The notes under the pieces: model-generated
The model's input: the letters and a program-made list of their open reading frames with translations, nothing else
Told to the model about the DNA's origin: nothing
Databases searched by the model: none
In this document: positions 17,008 through 25,117 of the stretch, piece by piece
How positions within the stretch are numbered: the first letter of the stretch is position 1
Layout of the letters: the number at the start of each line of letters is the position of its first letter
Made by a program: the position numbers and the translations under genes
NCBI RefSeq assembly: GCF_022899355.1
Contig: NZ_JALJCK010000010.1
Span: 124,001 to 188,000, forward strand
Reading direction: 5' to 3'
DNA: 64,000 bases
Origin: Shinella yambaruensis
GTDB taxonomy: Bacteria > Pseudomonadota > Alphaproteobacteria > Rhizobiales > Rhizobiaceae

Positions 17008-18630
17008 ATGAAATTTGTAACGGAAACGATCGTCCTGGCCGTGGGGGCGTTCATCGCGCTGCTCGGCGCGGCGTTTGCCCAGGACAGGCTCTTCGAGGCC
17101 CATATGTGGGTCCTCTTCTTCGTGCTGCTTGCCAGCACGCTCTTCATGGTCCGGCGCATCTCCTTCGCGCCGGCCGTCGCGACCAAATCATCGCAGGATG
17201 ACGAGGGGTATTTCGACGAGGTCGTCAAGTACGGTGTCATCGCGACGGTGTTCTGGGGCGTCGTCGGCTTCCTGGTCGGCGTCGTCGTGGCGCTCCAGCT
17301 GGCCTTCCCCGACCTCAATATCGAGCCCTTCCTGAATTTCGGCCGGACACGCCCGCTGCACACCTCGGCCGTGATCTTCGCCTTCGGCGGCAACGCGCTG
17401 ATCGCGACGTCCTTCTACGTCGTGCAGCGCACCTCGCGCGCCCGGCTCTTCGGCGGCAATCTCGGCTGGTTCGTGTTCTGGGGCTACCAGCTCTTCATCG
17501 TCATGGCCGCCACCGGTTACCTGCTCGGCATCACGCAGAGCCGGGAATATGCCGAGCCGGAATGGTATGTCGATATCTGGCTCACCATCGTCTGGGTCGC
17601 CTATCTGATCGCCTTCCTCGGCACGATCATGACGCGCAAGGAGCCGCACATCTACGTGGCGAACTGGTTCTTCCTGTCGTTCATCGTGACGATCGCCATG
17701 CTGCACGTCGTCAACAACCTGGCCGTCCCGGTCTCGTTCCTCGGCGTGAAGAGCTATTCGGCCTTCTCCGGCGTGCAGGATGCGCTGACGCAGTGGTGGT
17801 ACGGCCACAACGCCGTGGGCTTCTTCCTGACGGCCGGCTTCCTCGGCATGATGTACTACTTCATCCCGAAGCAGGTGAACCGTCCGGTCTATTCCTACCG
17901 CCTGTCGATCATCCACTTCTGGGCCCTGATCTTCATGTATATCTGGGCCGGCCCGCACCACCTGCACTATACGGCGCTGCCCGACTGGGCGCAGACGCTC
18001 GGCATGGTCTTCTCGATCATGCTCTGGATGCCCTCGTGGGGCGGCATGATCAACGGCCTGATGACGCTCTCGGGCGCCTGGGACAAGATCCGCACCGATC
18101 CGATCGTGCGCATGATGGTCATGGCCGTCGCCTTCTACGGCATGGCGACCTTCGAAGGCCCGATGATGTCGATCAAGTCGGTCAACTCGCTCAGCCACTA
18201 TACGGACTGGACCATCGGCCACGTGCATTCGGGCGCGCTCGGCTGGAACGGCCTCATCACCTTCGGCGCGATCTACTTCCTCGTCCCGAAGCTGTGGAAG
18301 CGCGAGCGGCTCTATTCGATCCGCATGGTCAACTGGCATTTCTGGCTCGCCACCCTCGGCATCGTCGTCTACGCCGCCGTCATGTGGGTCGCCGGCATCC
18401 AGCAGGGCCTGATGTGGCGCGAATACGACGAGCAGGGCTTCCTGGTCTATTCGTTCGCCGAAACGATCGCCGCCATGTTCCCGTACTACGTGCTGCGTGC
18501 CGCCGGCGGTGGGCTGTTCCTCCTTGGGGCGCTCATCATGGCCTACAACGTGACCATGACAATCCTCGGCTACCAGCGTGACGAGGCCCCGATCCCGGGC
18601 GCCGCGCCGAAGCTGCAGCCGGCCGAATAG
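17008..18630 (+). CDS. ccoN: cytochrome cbb3 oxidase subunit I
   Basis: CcoN is the haem b/haem b3-CuB catalytic subunit of the high-affinity cbb3 terminal oxidase. The 540-residue membrane protein (start ATG at 17008 after GGGGGA; ATG at 16999 is an alternative) shows [18 protein letters not shown] with a haem-ligand His in the second helix, the CuB/active-site [35 protein letters not shown] and, near the C-terminal part, [16 protein letters not shown]. It heads ccoNOQP under the FNR box at 16891-16904. These genes are fixN, fixO, fixQ and fixP in rhizobia. Confidence 0.96.
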   Translation: MKFVTETIVLAVGAFIALLGAAFAQDRLFEAHMWVLFFVLLASTLFMVRRISFAPAVATKSSQDDEGYFDEVVKYGVIATVFWGVVGFLVGVVVALQLAFPDLNIEPFLNFGRTRPLHTSAVIFAFGGNALIATSFYVVQRTSRARLFGGNLGWFVFWGYQLFIVMAATGYLLGITQSREYAEPEWYVDIWLTIVWVAYLIAFLGTIMTRKEPHIYVANWFFLSFIVTIAMLHVVNNLAVPVSFLGVKSYSAFSGVQDALTQWWYGHNAVGFFLTAGFLGMMYYFIPKQVNRPVYSYRLSIIHFWALIFMYIWAGPHHLHYTALPDWAQTLGMVFSIMLWMPSWGGMINGLMTLSGAWDKIRTDPIVRMMVMAVAFYGMATFEGPMMSIKSVNSLSHYTDWTIGHVHSGALGWNGLITFGAIYFLVPKLWKRERLYSIRMVNWHFWLATLGIVVYAAVMWVAGIQQGLMWREYDEQGFLVYSFAETIAAMFPYYVLRAAGGGLFLLGALIMAYNVTMTILGYQRDEAPIPGAAPKLQPAE

Positions 18631-18640
18631 GAGGGACCCG

Positions 18641-19372
18641 ATGTCCATTCTTGACAAACACGCGATCCTCGAGCGCAACGCGACGCTTCTGCTCGTCGGC
18701 TCGCTCTTCGTGGTCACCATCGGCGGCATCGTCGAGATCGCCCCGCTGTTCTACCTGGAAAACACCATCGAGAAGGTGGAGGGCATGCGGCCTTATTCGC
18801 CGCTGGAGCTCGCCGGCCGCGACATCTACATCCGCGAAGGCTGCTACACCTGTCATAGCCAGATGATCCGGCCGTTCCGCGACGAGGTGGAGCGCTACGG
18901 GCATTATTCGCTGGCGGCGGAATCGATGTACGACCATCCGTTCCAGTGGGGCTCCAAGCGCACCGGCCCGGACCTTGCCCGCGTGGGTGACCGCTACTCG
19001 AACGAATGGCACGTCCAGCACCTGATCGAGCCGCGCTCGGTCGTGCCGGAATCGGTGATGCCGAGCTATTCCTTCCTCAAGGACACGCGGCTGGAGGTGA
19101 AGAACGTCGCGATGCACCTGTCGGCCAACCGCGCGGTCGGCGTGCCCTATACGGACGAGATGCTCGAAAACGCCGAGGCCGACCTCAAGGCGCAGGCCGA
19201 CCCCAATGCCGATACGTCCGGCATCGAGGCCCGCTACCCGAAGGCCAAGCTCGGCGATTTCGACGGCGACCCGGCAAGGCTCACCGAAATGGACGCGCTC
19301 GTCGCCTATCTGCAGATGCTCGGCACGCTGGTGGACTTCTCCACCTATGACGACGCCGCCGGTTACCGCTGA
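18641..19372 (+). CDS. ccoO: cytochrome cbb3 oxidase subunit II, mono-haem c
   Basis: CcoO is the membrane-anchored monohaem cytochrome c subunit. It has 243 residues from the ATG at 18641 (GGAGGG upstream), one N-terminal transmembrane helix ([20 protein letters not shown]) and the haem c motif [12 protein letters not shown] near residue 68. The axial Met is probably in the [10 protein letters not shown] segment. It lies 10 bp after ccoN and 11 bp before ccoQ. An in-frame extension to 18578 overlaps ccoN and is not real. Confidence 0.95.
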   Translation: MSILDKHAILERNATLLLVGSLFVVTIGGIVEIAPLFYLENTIEKVEGMRPYSPLELAGRDIYIREGCYTCHSQMIRPFRDEVERYGHYSLAAESMYDHPFQWGSKRTGPDLARVGDRYSNEWHVQHLIEPRSVVPESVMPSYSFLKDTRLEVKNVAMHLSANRAVGVPYTDEMLENAEADLKAQADPNADTSGIEARYPKAKLGDFDGDPARLTEMDALVAYLQMLGTLVDFSTYDDAAGYR

Positions 19373-19383
19373 GGAGGACGCCC

Positions 19384-19536
19384 ATGGAAACCTATACCGC
19401 CATGCGGCACTTCGCCGACAGCTGGGGACTGCTCGCCATGACGCTGTTCTTCCTCGCCGTCGTCGTCTTCACCCTTCGCCCCGGCGCCCGCAAGGCCGCC
19501 GAACGGGCCGCTGAAATCCCTCTCAAGGAGGACTGA
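19384..19536 (+). CDS. ccoQ: cbb3 oxidase small subunit CcoQ
   Basis: A 50-residue protein with a single transmembrane helix (LLAMTLFFLAVVVFTLRPG) and a charged C-terminal tail ending in IPLKED. It begins METYTAMRHFADSWG, as FixQ/CcoQ proteins do, and lies between ccoO and ccoP. CcoQ stabilises the oxidase complex. The AAGGAG that serves ccoP lies inside its last codons, and the two genes are separated by two bases. Confidence 0.93.
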   Translation: METYTAMRHFADSWGLLAMTLFFLAVVVFTLRPGARKAAERAAEIPLKED

Positions 19537-19538
19537 TC

Positions 19539-20402
19539 ATGGCCGAGAAGCATATTGACGAAATCTCGGGCGTCGAAACCACCGGCCACGAATGGGACGG
19601 CATCCGCGAACTGAACAACCCGATGCCGCGCTGGTGGGTCTGGACGTTCTATGCCACGATCGTCTGGGCGATCGGCTATACGATCGCCTTTCCGGCCTGG
19701 CCGCTGATCTCCGATGCGACGACCGGCATGCTCGGCTGGTCGAGCCGCGCCAATGTCGCCGTCGAGCTTGCCGAGGCCAAGCAGGCGCAGGCCGGCTTCG
19801 TCGACCGCATCGCCAAATCCTCCCTGCAGGAGATCATGGCCGACCCGCAGCTCTCGCAGTTCGCGATCGCCGGCGGCGCCTCGGCCTTCAAGGTCAACTG
19901 CGCCCAGTGCCACGGTTCGGGCGCGGCCGGCGCGGCGGGCTTCCCCAACCTCAACGATGACGACTGGGTCTGGGGCGGCACGGTGGACGACATCTACCAC
20001 ACGATCGCCCACGGCATCCGCCATGCCGGCGACGACGAGACCCGCATCTCGGACATGCCGGCCTATGGCGATATCCTCCAACCGGAGGAGATCAAGCAGG
20101 TCGCGGCCTATGTCGTCAGCCTGACGGGCACGCCGTCGGATGCCGGCCTCGTCGAGCCCGGCAAGCAGATCTTTGCCGACAACTGCGCCGCCTGCCATGG
20201 CGATGACGCCAGGGGCAACCGCGAGATGGGCGCCCCGAACCTTGCCGACGCCATCTGGCTGAAGGGCGAGGGCGAGGCCGCCATCGCCCAGCAGGTCCGT
20301 TCGCCGAAGCACGGCGTCATGCCCGCCTGGCTTCCCCGCCTCGGCGATCCGGCCGTCAAGCAGCTTGCCGTCTTCGTGCATTCGCTGGGCGGCGGCGAGT
20401 AG
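19539..20402 (+). CDS. ccoP: cytochrome cbb3 oxidase subunit III, di-haem c
   Basis: CcoP carries electrons from the soluble or bc1 cytochrome c pool to CcoO/CcoN. The 287-residue protein has an N-terminal CcoP domain with GHEWDGIRELNNPMPRWW and one transmembrane helix, then two haem c motifs: NCAQCHGSG near residue 121 and NCAACHGDD near residue 216. Axial Met candidates are in SDMPAYGDIL and HGVMPAWLPR. A strong terminator follows at 20425, so ccoNOQP is a self-contained transcription unit. Confidence 0.95.
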   Translation: MAEKHIDEISGVETTGHEWDGIRELNNPMPRWWVWTFYATIVWAIGYTIAFPAWPLISDATTGMLGWSSRANVAVELAEAKQAQAGFVDRIAKSSLQEIMADPQLSQFAIAGGASAFKVNCAQCHGSGAAGAAGFPNLNDDDWVWGGTVDDIYHTIAHGIRHAGDDETRISDMPAYGDILQPEEIKQVAAYVVSLTGTPSDAGLVEPGKQIFADNCAACHGDDARGNREMGAPNLADAIWLKGEGEAAIAQQVRSPKHGVMPAWLPRLGDPAVKQLAVFVHSLGGGE

Positions 20403-20424
20403 GCGCCGGTTCTCTCAAACGACG

Positions 20425-20456
20425 AAGGCCGCGGAAACCGCGGCCTTTTCTTTTTT
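20425..20456 (+). terminator. rho-independent terminator after ccoNOQP
   Basis: AAGGCCGCGG (20425-20434), loop AAA, CCGCGGCCTT (20438-20447), then TTCTTTTTT. The stem is perfect and the T tract is on the plus strand, so it ends the ccoNOQP transcript. The convergent diguanylate cyclase gene ends 26 bp further on. Confidence 0.9.
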
Positions 20457-20481
20457 GGCAATCCGGCTGGCGGCGCGGCGC

Positions 20482-21219
20482 TCAGGCGACGACCGTGTTC
20501 CGGCCCATCGATTTCGCCCGGTAGAGGTTGCGGTCGGCGGCGGCGAGCGCCTCGACGGGATCGAAGCGCGGCGCGCAATGGAAGACGCCGATGCTGATGC
20601 CGAGCGCGATCCGCACGCCCGACGGCGCGTGCAGGTCGATCGCCTCCACCGCCTCGCGGATCGTCTGGGAATGGTCGAGCATGTGCGCCGGCGAAGCCTC
20701 GTGGAGGAAGACGGCGAATTCCTCGCCGCCGAGCCGGCCGACAAGGTCGTTCTTGCCCGCAAGGTCGCGCAGCACCGTCCCGACGAGGCGCAGCGCGTCG
20801 TCGCCTGCGGCATGGCCGAAACGGTCGTTGACGGACTTGAAGTGATCGAGGTCGAGGAAAAGCAGGCCGCCGGAACGGCCGCCGTGGCCGCGGGCGTGGA
20901 GTTCGGCCATGAAGGTCGCGCGGTTGAGCACGCCCGTCAGCGCGTCGCGCTGTGCCTGGTGCTTGAGGCGGGCATAGGCCTCGGCAAGTTCATCCTTCGC
21001 GCGGGCAAGGGCGGCATTGGCGGCGCGCAGCCGGTCCGCCTGGTAGAAATGCAGGGCCGAGACGGGAATGGAGATGGCGATCGGGCAGGCGATCGTCATG
21101 ACGAGCCCGGCGCCCGCCACCTCGCCGCCCATGAGGGGCACAAAGGCGAAGCTGATGGCGAGGGATGCCAGGGTCGAGAGGGCGCCGACCGCCAATGCCT
21201 TTCCGAGGATTTTGTACAT
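20482..21219 (-). CDS. membrane-bound diguanylate cyclase (GGDEF)
   Basis: The 245-residue protein has two N-terminal transmembrane helices (about residues 8-30 and 37-58), a short coiled coil (ADRLRAANAALARAKDEL) and a C-terminal GGDEF domain. The domain shows DALTGVLNRATF, LDLDHFKSVND and the active-site GGEEF near residue 164, all intact, so it should make cyclic di-GMP from GTP. No clear RxxD inhibitory site stands five residues before GGEEF. It is part of the block that separates ccoNOQP from ccoGHIS. Confidence 0.9.
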   Translation of the reverse strand: MYKILGKALAVGALSTLASLAISFAFVPLMGGEVAGAGLVMTIACPIAISIPVSALHFYQADRLRAANAALARAKDELAEAYARLKHQAQRDALTGVLNRATFMAELHARGHGGRSGGLLFLDLDHFKSVNDRFGHAAGDDALRLVGTVLRDLAGKNDLVGRLGGEEFAVFLHEASPAHMLDHSQTIREAVEAIDLHAPSGVRIALGISIGVFHCAPRFDPVEALAAADRNLYRAKSMGRNTVVA

Positions 21220-21338
21220 GGAGAGAGTCCGCGTGCCTTTTTGATCGCGGACCCTGACTAGGAGCGTCTTATTGAAAAAGCCTGAATTCGTTCGGTAAAA
21301 GGCGCTCGGCCGTTCACATTGACGTTACGGCAGGCACA

Positions 21339-21695
21339 TCAGCGGTCGGACCAGACCGCCAGTTCGTAGCCGTCGGGGTCCGTGAACTGGAAGCGCCGGC
21401 CGCCGGGAAAGTCGAAGATCGGCTTGACGATCGTCCCGCCGGCCGCCGTCACCCGCTCCAGAACCTCTTCCAGCGCATCGGCAAAGAGGATGACGAGCGG
21501 GCCGCCTTTGGCGTTGACCGGGGCGAGCGTCGTGAAGCCGCCGGTGAGGCGGCCGTCCTGGAACTCGCAGTATTGCGGGCCGTAGTCGGTGAAGGTCCAG
21601 CCGAAGGCGCCGCCGTAGAAGGCCTTGCTCGCCGCGATGTCCGCGACGTTGAACTCGATATAGTCGATCTTGCGATCCGCGCCCCTGGTGCTCAT
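21339..21695 (-). CDS. VOC (glyoxalase-fold) family protein
   Basis: A single-domain 118-residue vicinal-oxygen-chelate protein. It opens with DYIEFNVADIAASKAFYGGAFGW, of which the helix DIAASKAFYGGAFGW is diagnostic, and ends with FTDPDGYELAVWSDR, where a metal-ligand Glu is expected. Its substrate is unknown. The start overlaps the upstream SRPBCC gene by 4 bp, so the two are co-translated and probably act together. Confidence 0.85.
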   Translation of the reverse strand: MSTRGADRKIDYIEFNVADIAASKAFYGGAFGWTFTDYGPQYCEFQDGRLTGGFTTLAPVNAKGGPLVILFADALEEVLERVTAAGGTIVKPIFDFPGGRRFQFTDPDGYELAVWSDR

Positions 21696-22108
21696 TCCTG
21701 CACGTCCTTTTCTTCCATCAGTCTCGCCAGCGTCTCAAGGTCCTGCGCTATATGCGCCGCATCCCGCTCGAAGGCTTCATCGTCCATGTCCGGTTGCCGC
21801 AGCAACAGGAACATCACCTCCGCGCCATCGCCGTTCGGTGCGACGCGCAGCGCATTGTCCACCACCCGCCCGTCCGGCAGCGTCACCCGGTGGTCGATGA
21901 CGCCGAAATCGTTGGGCGGGGCGAAGCGTACGCGCACATTGCCGATCGGCCCGCCATCGGCGATCCAGTCCTCTCCGTCGCGCGTCAGCCCGCTGGCAAG
22001 GCCCGAGGCCCAGAGCGGCATGTTTTCCGGCCGGGCGGCAAAGGCGTGGACGGCGCGCCAGTCGCGCCGGATGGTGCGGTGGATGATACGGGCGGGCAGC
22101 GTGGTCAT
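21692..22108 (-). CDS. SRPBCC-fold protein, possible lipid or small-ligand binder
   Basis: The 138-residue protein begins TTLPARIIHRTIRRDWRAVH and contains FAARPENMPLWASG and FGVIDHRVTLPDGRVVDNAL, consistent with the START/SRPBCC (polyketide cyclase-like) fold. I recognise the fold rather than a specific function. It is upstream of, and overlaps by 4 bp, the VOC gene, and follows the AraC-type regulator gene with about 64 bp between them. All three point the same way and may be one unit. Confidence 0.65.
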   Translation of the reverse strand: MTTLPARIIHRTIRRDWRAVHAFAARPENMPLWASGLASGLTRDGEDWIADGGPIGNVRVRFAPPNDFGVIDHRVTLPDGRVVDNALRVAPNGDGAEVMFLLLRQPDMDDEAFERDAAHIAQDLETLARLMEEKDVQE

Positions 22109-22172
22109 CGGCTTTCTCCATTCGGTGCCACGATACGCGGTCCCGCACCGAAGTCTTGAACAAAACGGACAG

Positions 22173-22928
22173 TCAGCCGCGCATCTGCCGCCGGATCTCG
22201 CCGGGCGTCAGACTGGTCAGCGCCAGCACCTCCCGGTTCATGTGCGCCTGGTCGGCAAAGCCGGCATCGGCGGCAAGGCCGGCAAGCGAAGTGCCGGGCC
22301 TTGCGATCCGGCCGAGCAGGTCCTGCAGCCGGAGAATGCGGGCCAGCGTCTTCGGCCCGTAGCCGAACTCGGCGATGCTGATGCGCCGCAGCGTGCGCGC
22401 CGTCACGCCGATCTCGGCGGCGATGGCGTCCGGCGGCCGGCTTGCGGCGAGCGCATGCAGAGCCGTGGCATCGGGCCGCGAGGCAGGAAGCTCTCCCATC
22501 CCGGCTGCGAAAAGCGCCTGAAGAAGCCGCAGCCTTTGCCGCGGGCCCGAGGCCGCAAGCAGGCGGTCGTGGTGGGTGGTCAGCCCGTGCGCGCGGATAT
22601 CGGCGAGAGGCACGACCTTGCCGGTCAGCGCGTCGAGGTCGCAGCGCAGCAGGTGGCGCGCGATGCCGGGGCGCAGGCGCAGCCCGAGGATCGTCTCGCC
22701 CGGCCGGAGCCTTGGAAAGGCGGCCGTGCGGTCCGGTCCGGCAATGAGGAAACCGGCTTCCGTCCACAGCAGGTCGACGCAGCCATCCGGCACGACGGCG
22801 ATGCGTGCGGCGGGCGGGCCCTCCGGCGCACGATGCATCCAGCTGCAGCGGATGACGGCCGAGAGCGCGCCGGGCGCGGCATATTCGCGGTAGTCGCCGT
22901 AGCGCTTGGCCAGGATGGTCTCCGTCAT
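22173..22928 (-). CDS. AraC-family transcription regulator
   Basis: The 251-residue protein has an N-terminal ligand domain with a DUF6597-like pattern (YREYAAPGALSAVIRCSW, VVPDGCVDLLW, LGLRLRPG) and a C-terminal AraC double helix-turn-helix (AAEIGVTARTLRRISIAEFG and LAADAGFADQAHMNREVLAL). The ATG at 22928 has GGAGAGGA upstream; an open frame that runs on to 24572 is antisense to ccoG. It may control the SRPBCC-VOC pair downstream. Its promoter region is shared with the FNR box before ccoG. Confidence 0.85.
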   Translation of the reverse strand: MTETILAKRYGDYREYAAPGALSAVIRCSWMHRAPEGPPAARIAVVPDGCVDLLWTEAGFLIAGPDRTAAFPRLRPGETILGLRLRPGIARHLLRCDLDALTGKVVPLADIRAHGLTTHHDRLLAASGPRQRLRLLQALFAAGMGELPASRPDATALHALAASRPPDAIAAEIGVTARTLRRISIAEFGYGPKTLARILRLQDLLGRIARPGTSLAGLAADAGFADQAHMNREVLALTSLTPGEIRRQMRG

Positions 22929-22976
22929 CGTGTCCTCTCCGTGCGGCAACCCGCCACGCCCTGCCGTCTCCGAAAC

Positions 22977-22990
22977 TTGACGTAGATCAA
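22977..22990. promoter_or_regulatory. FNR/FixK box upstream of ccoGHIS
   Basis: TTGACGTAGATCAA matches TTGAN-N4-NTCAA at all six fixed positions and is about 59 bp before the ccoG start codon. It is also 49 bp from the divergent AraC-type gene. It makes ccoGHIS an independent member of the oxygen regulon. Confidence 0.85.
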
Positions 22991-23048
22991 CGATGGAGGC
23001 CGTCGTTGGCGTCATTGTGCCGGCACAACGACAGGTGCGGCCGACGAC

Positions 23049-24620
23049 ATGCAGCAGAATACCACGACGATCTACAATTCCATCGAGCGCCATGAGGCGG
23101 AACCCGTCAACTCGGCGAAGGTTCGCAAGCCGCTCTATGAAAAGCGCAAGAAGATCTTCCCCAAACGGGCGGAGGGCCGCTTCCGGCAGTTCAAGTGGCT
23201 GGTGATGCTGATCACGCTCGGCATCTACTACCTGACGCCGTGGATCCGCTGGGACCGTGGGCCGCATGCGCCGGACCAGGCCGTGCTCATCGATCTTGCC
23301 GGCCGCCGCTTCTATTTCTTCTTCATCGAGATCTGGCCGCAGGAATTCTTCTTCGTCGCCGGGCTGCTCGTCATGGCGGGCTTCGGGCTGTTCCTCGTCA
23401 CCTCGGCCGTCGGGCGCGCCTGGTGCGGCTATGCCTGTCCGCAGACCGTCTGGGTCGATCTCTTCCTCGTCGTCGAACGGGCGATCGAGGGTGACCGCAA
23501 TGCGCGCATGAAGCTCGATGCAGGGCCGTGGACGCTGGCCAAGGTCTGGAAGCGCGTCAGCAAGCACGCCGTCTGGCTGGTGATCGCGGTGGCGACGGGC
23601 GGCGCCTGGATCTTCTACTTCGCCGATGCGCCGACGCTGCTCGTCAACTTCGCGACGCTCAAGGCGCCGCCGGTCGCCTATATCACCGTCGCCATCCTGA
23701 CCGCGACCACCTACATCTTCGGCGGGCTGATGCGCGAGCAGGTCTGCACCTATATGTGCCCCTGGCCGCGTATCCAGGCGGCGATGCTCGACGAGAGCTC
23801 GCTGGTCGTCACCTACAACGACTGGCGCGGCGAGCCGCGCACCCGCCATGCCAAGAAGGCGATCGCCGCCGGCGAGAGCGTCGGCGACTGCGTCGACTGC
23901 AATGCCTGCGTCGTCGTCTGTCCCATGGGCATCGACATCCGCGACGGCCAGCAGCTCGAATGCATCACCTGCGCGCTGTGCATCGATGCCTGCGACAACG
24001 TGATGGACAAGATCGGCAAGGAGCGCGGCCTCATCGCCTATGCCACGCTGTCGGACTATTCGGCCAACATGGCGCTCGCCACCGCCGGCGGCACCGTGCC
24101 GGTGGATCCGAAGCGCGTGCGCGGTGTCGATGGCGCCTTCGACGGCAAGATTAGGCACTTCGACTGGCGCATCATCTTCCGCCCGCGCACGCTGCTCTAT
24201 TTCGGCGTCTGGTCGCTGGCGGGCCTGGCGCTGCTCTTCGCGCTGCTTTCGCGCGACCGGCTGGACCTCAACGTCATCCACGACCGCAATCCGCAGTTCG
24301 TCGTCGAATCGGACGGCTCGGTCCGCAACGGCTATGCGGTGAAGCTGCTCAACATGATCCCAGAGCCGCGCGTCATCACCGTGTCGATCGAGGGCATGCC
24401 CGGCGCGACGATGAAGATCGCCGGCCATGACAGCGCCGACGGCCGCAGCGTCGACGTGCCGGCCGATCCGGACAAGGTGACGGCGCTGCGTGTTTTCGTC
24501 ACCCTGCCGAAGGATCGGCTTGCAGAAGCTGCCGAAGGCTTCCAGATTATCGCGGAAGACCGGCAGGGCCACGAGCGCGACGTCTATTCCGCCAATTTCA
24601 ACACGCCGGGAGCAAAGTGA
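23049..24620 (+). CDS. ccoG: CcoG/FixG, membrane iron-sulfur protein for cbb3 assembly
   Basis: CcoG is a polytopic ferredoxin-like protein that reduces copper during maturation of the cbb3 oxidase. The 523-residue sequence has GRAWCGYACPQTVWVDLF, QVCTYMCPWPRIQAAMLD and two 4Fe-4S motifs in DCVDCNACVVVCPMGIDIR and CITCALCIDACDNVMDKIG. A periplasmic immunoglobulin-like C-terminal domain (FixG_C) ends the protein. Its TGA overlaps the ccoH start in ATGA. Confidence 0.95.
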   Translation: MQQNTTTIYNSIERHEAEPVNSAKVRKPLYEKRKKIFPKRAEGRFRQFKWLVMLITLGIYYLTPWIRWDRGPHAPDQAVLIDLAGRRFYFFFIEIWPQEFFFVAGLLVMAGFGLFLVTSAVGRAWCGYACPQTVWVDLFLVVERAIEGDRNARMKLDAGPWTLAKVWKRVSKHAVWLVIAVATGGAWIFYFADAPTLLVNFATLKAPPVAYITVAILTATTYIFGGLMREQVCTYMCPWPRIQAAMLDESSLVVTYNDWRGEPRTRHAKKAIAAGESVGDCVDCNACVVVCPMGIDIRDGQQLECITCALCIDACDNVMDKIGKERGLIAYATLSDYSANMALATAGGTVPVDPKRVRGVDGAFDGKIRHFDWRIIFRPRTLLYFGVWSLAGLALLFALLSRDRLDLNVIHDRNPQFVVESDGSVRNGYAVKLLNMIPEPRVITVSIEGMPGATMKIAGHDSADGRSVDVPADPDKVTALRVFVTLPKDRLAEAAEGFQIIAEDRQGHERDVYSANFNTPGAK

Positions 24621-25117
24621 TGGCCATGGAACGCAAGGAACAGGGATTCGTCTTCACCGGCTGGCACATGGCGGGCGTCATGGTGCTGTTCTTCGGCACG
24701 ATCATCACGGTCAACCTGATCATGGCCTGGAATGCCTCGAACAGCTGGAGCGGCCTCGTCGTGCCCAACACCTATGTTGCCAGCCAGCAGTTCAACGGCA
24801 AGGTGGCGGAGGCGCGGGCGCTCGCGGCCAGCGGCATCGAGGGCGACCTCACCGTGACGGAAGGCCGCATCGCCTACCGCGTCACCGATGCGAGGGGCGC
24901 TCCCCTTGTCGCCGACGACGTCTCGGCGGTCTTCAAGCGGCCCGTCGACGAGCGCAAGGATTTCACGGTCGCACTCGAACCGGCGGGCGAGGGGCTATTC
25001 GTGGCCGAGCAGGCGGTGCCGGCCGGCCAGTGGGTCGTCGATATCAGCACGAAGCGGGACGGCGAGAAGGTCTTCCACCAGACCGTGCGCACCGTCGTTG
25101 CGGGAGGGTCGAAATGA
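24620..25117 (+). CDS. ccoH: CcoH/FixH, cbb3 assembly protein
   Basis: A 165-residue protein with one transmembrane helix (MAGVMVLFFGTIITVNLIMA) directly after FTGWHM, followed by a periplasmic FixH domain with NTYVASQQFN near residue 50. CcoH binds CcoN and is required for stable oxidase. The start ATG at 24620 overlaps the ccoG stop; an ATG two codons on is also possible. The stop overlaps the ccoI start in ATGA. Confidence 0.93.
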   Translation: MAMERKEQGFVFTGWHMAGVMVLFFGTIITVNLIMAWNASNSWSGLVVPNTYVASQQFNGKVAEARALAASGIEGDLTVTEGRIAYRVTDARGAPLVADDVSAVFKRPVDERKDFTVALEPAGEGLFVAEQAVPAGQWVVDISTKRDGEKVFHQTVRTVVAGGSK

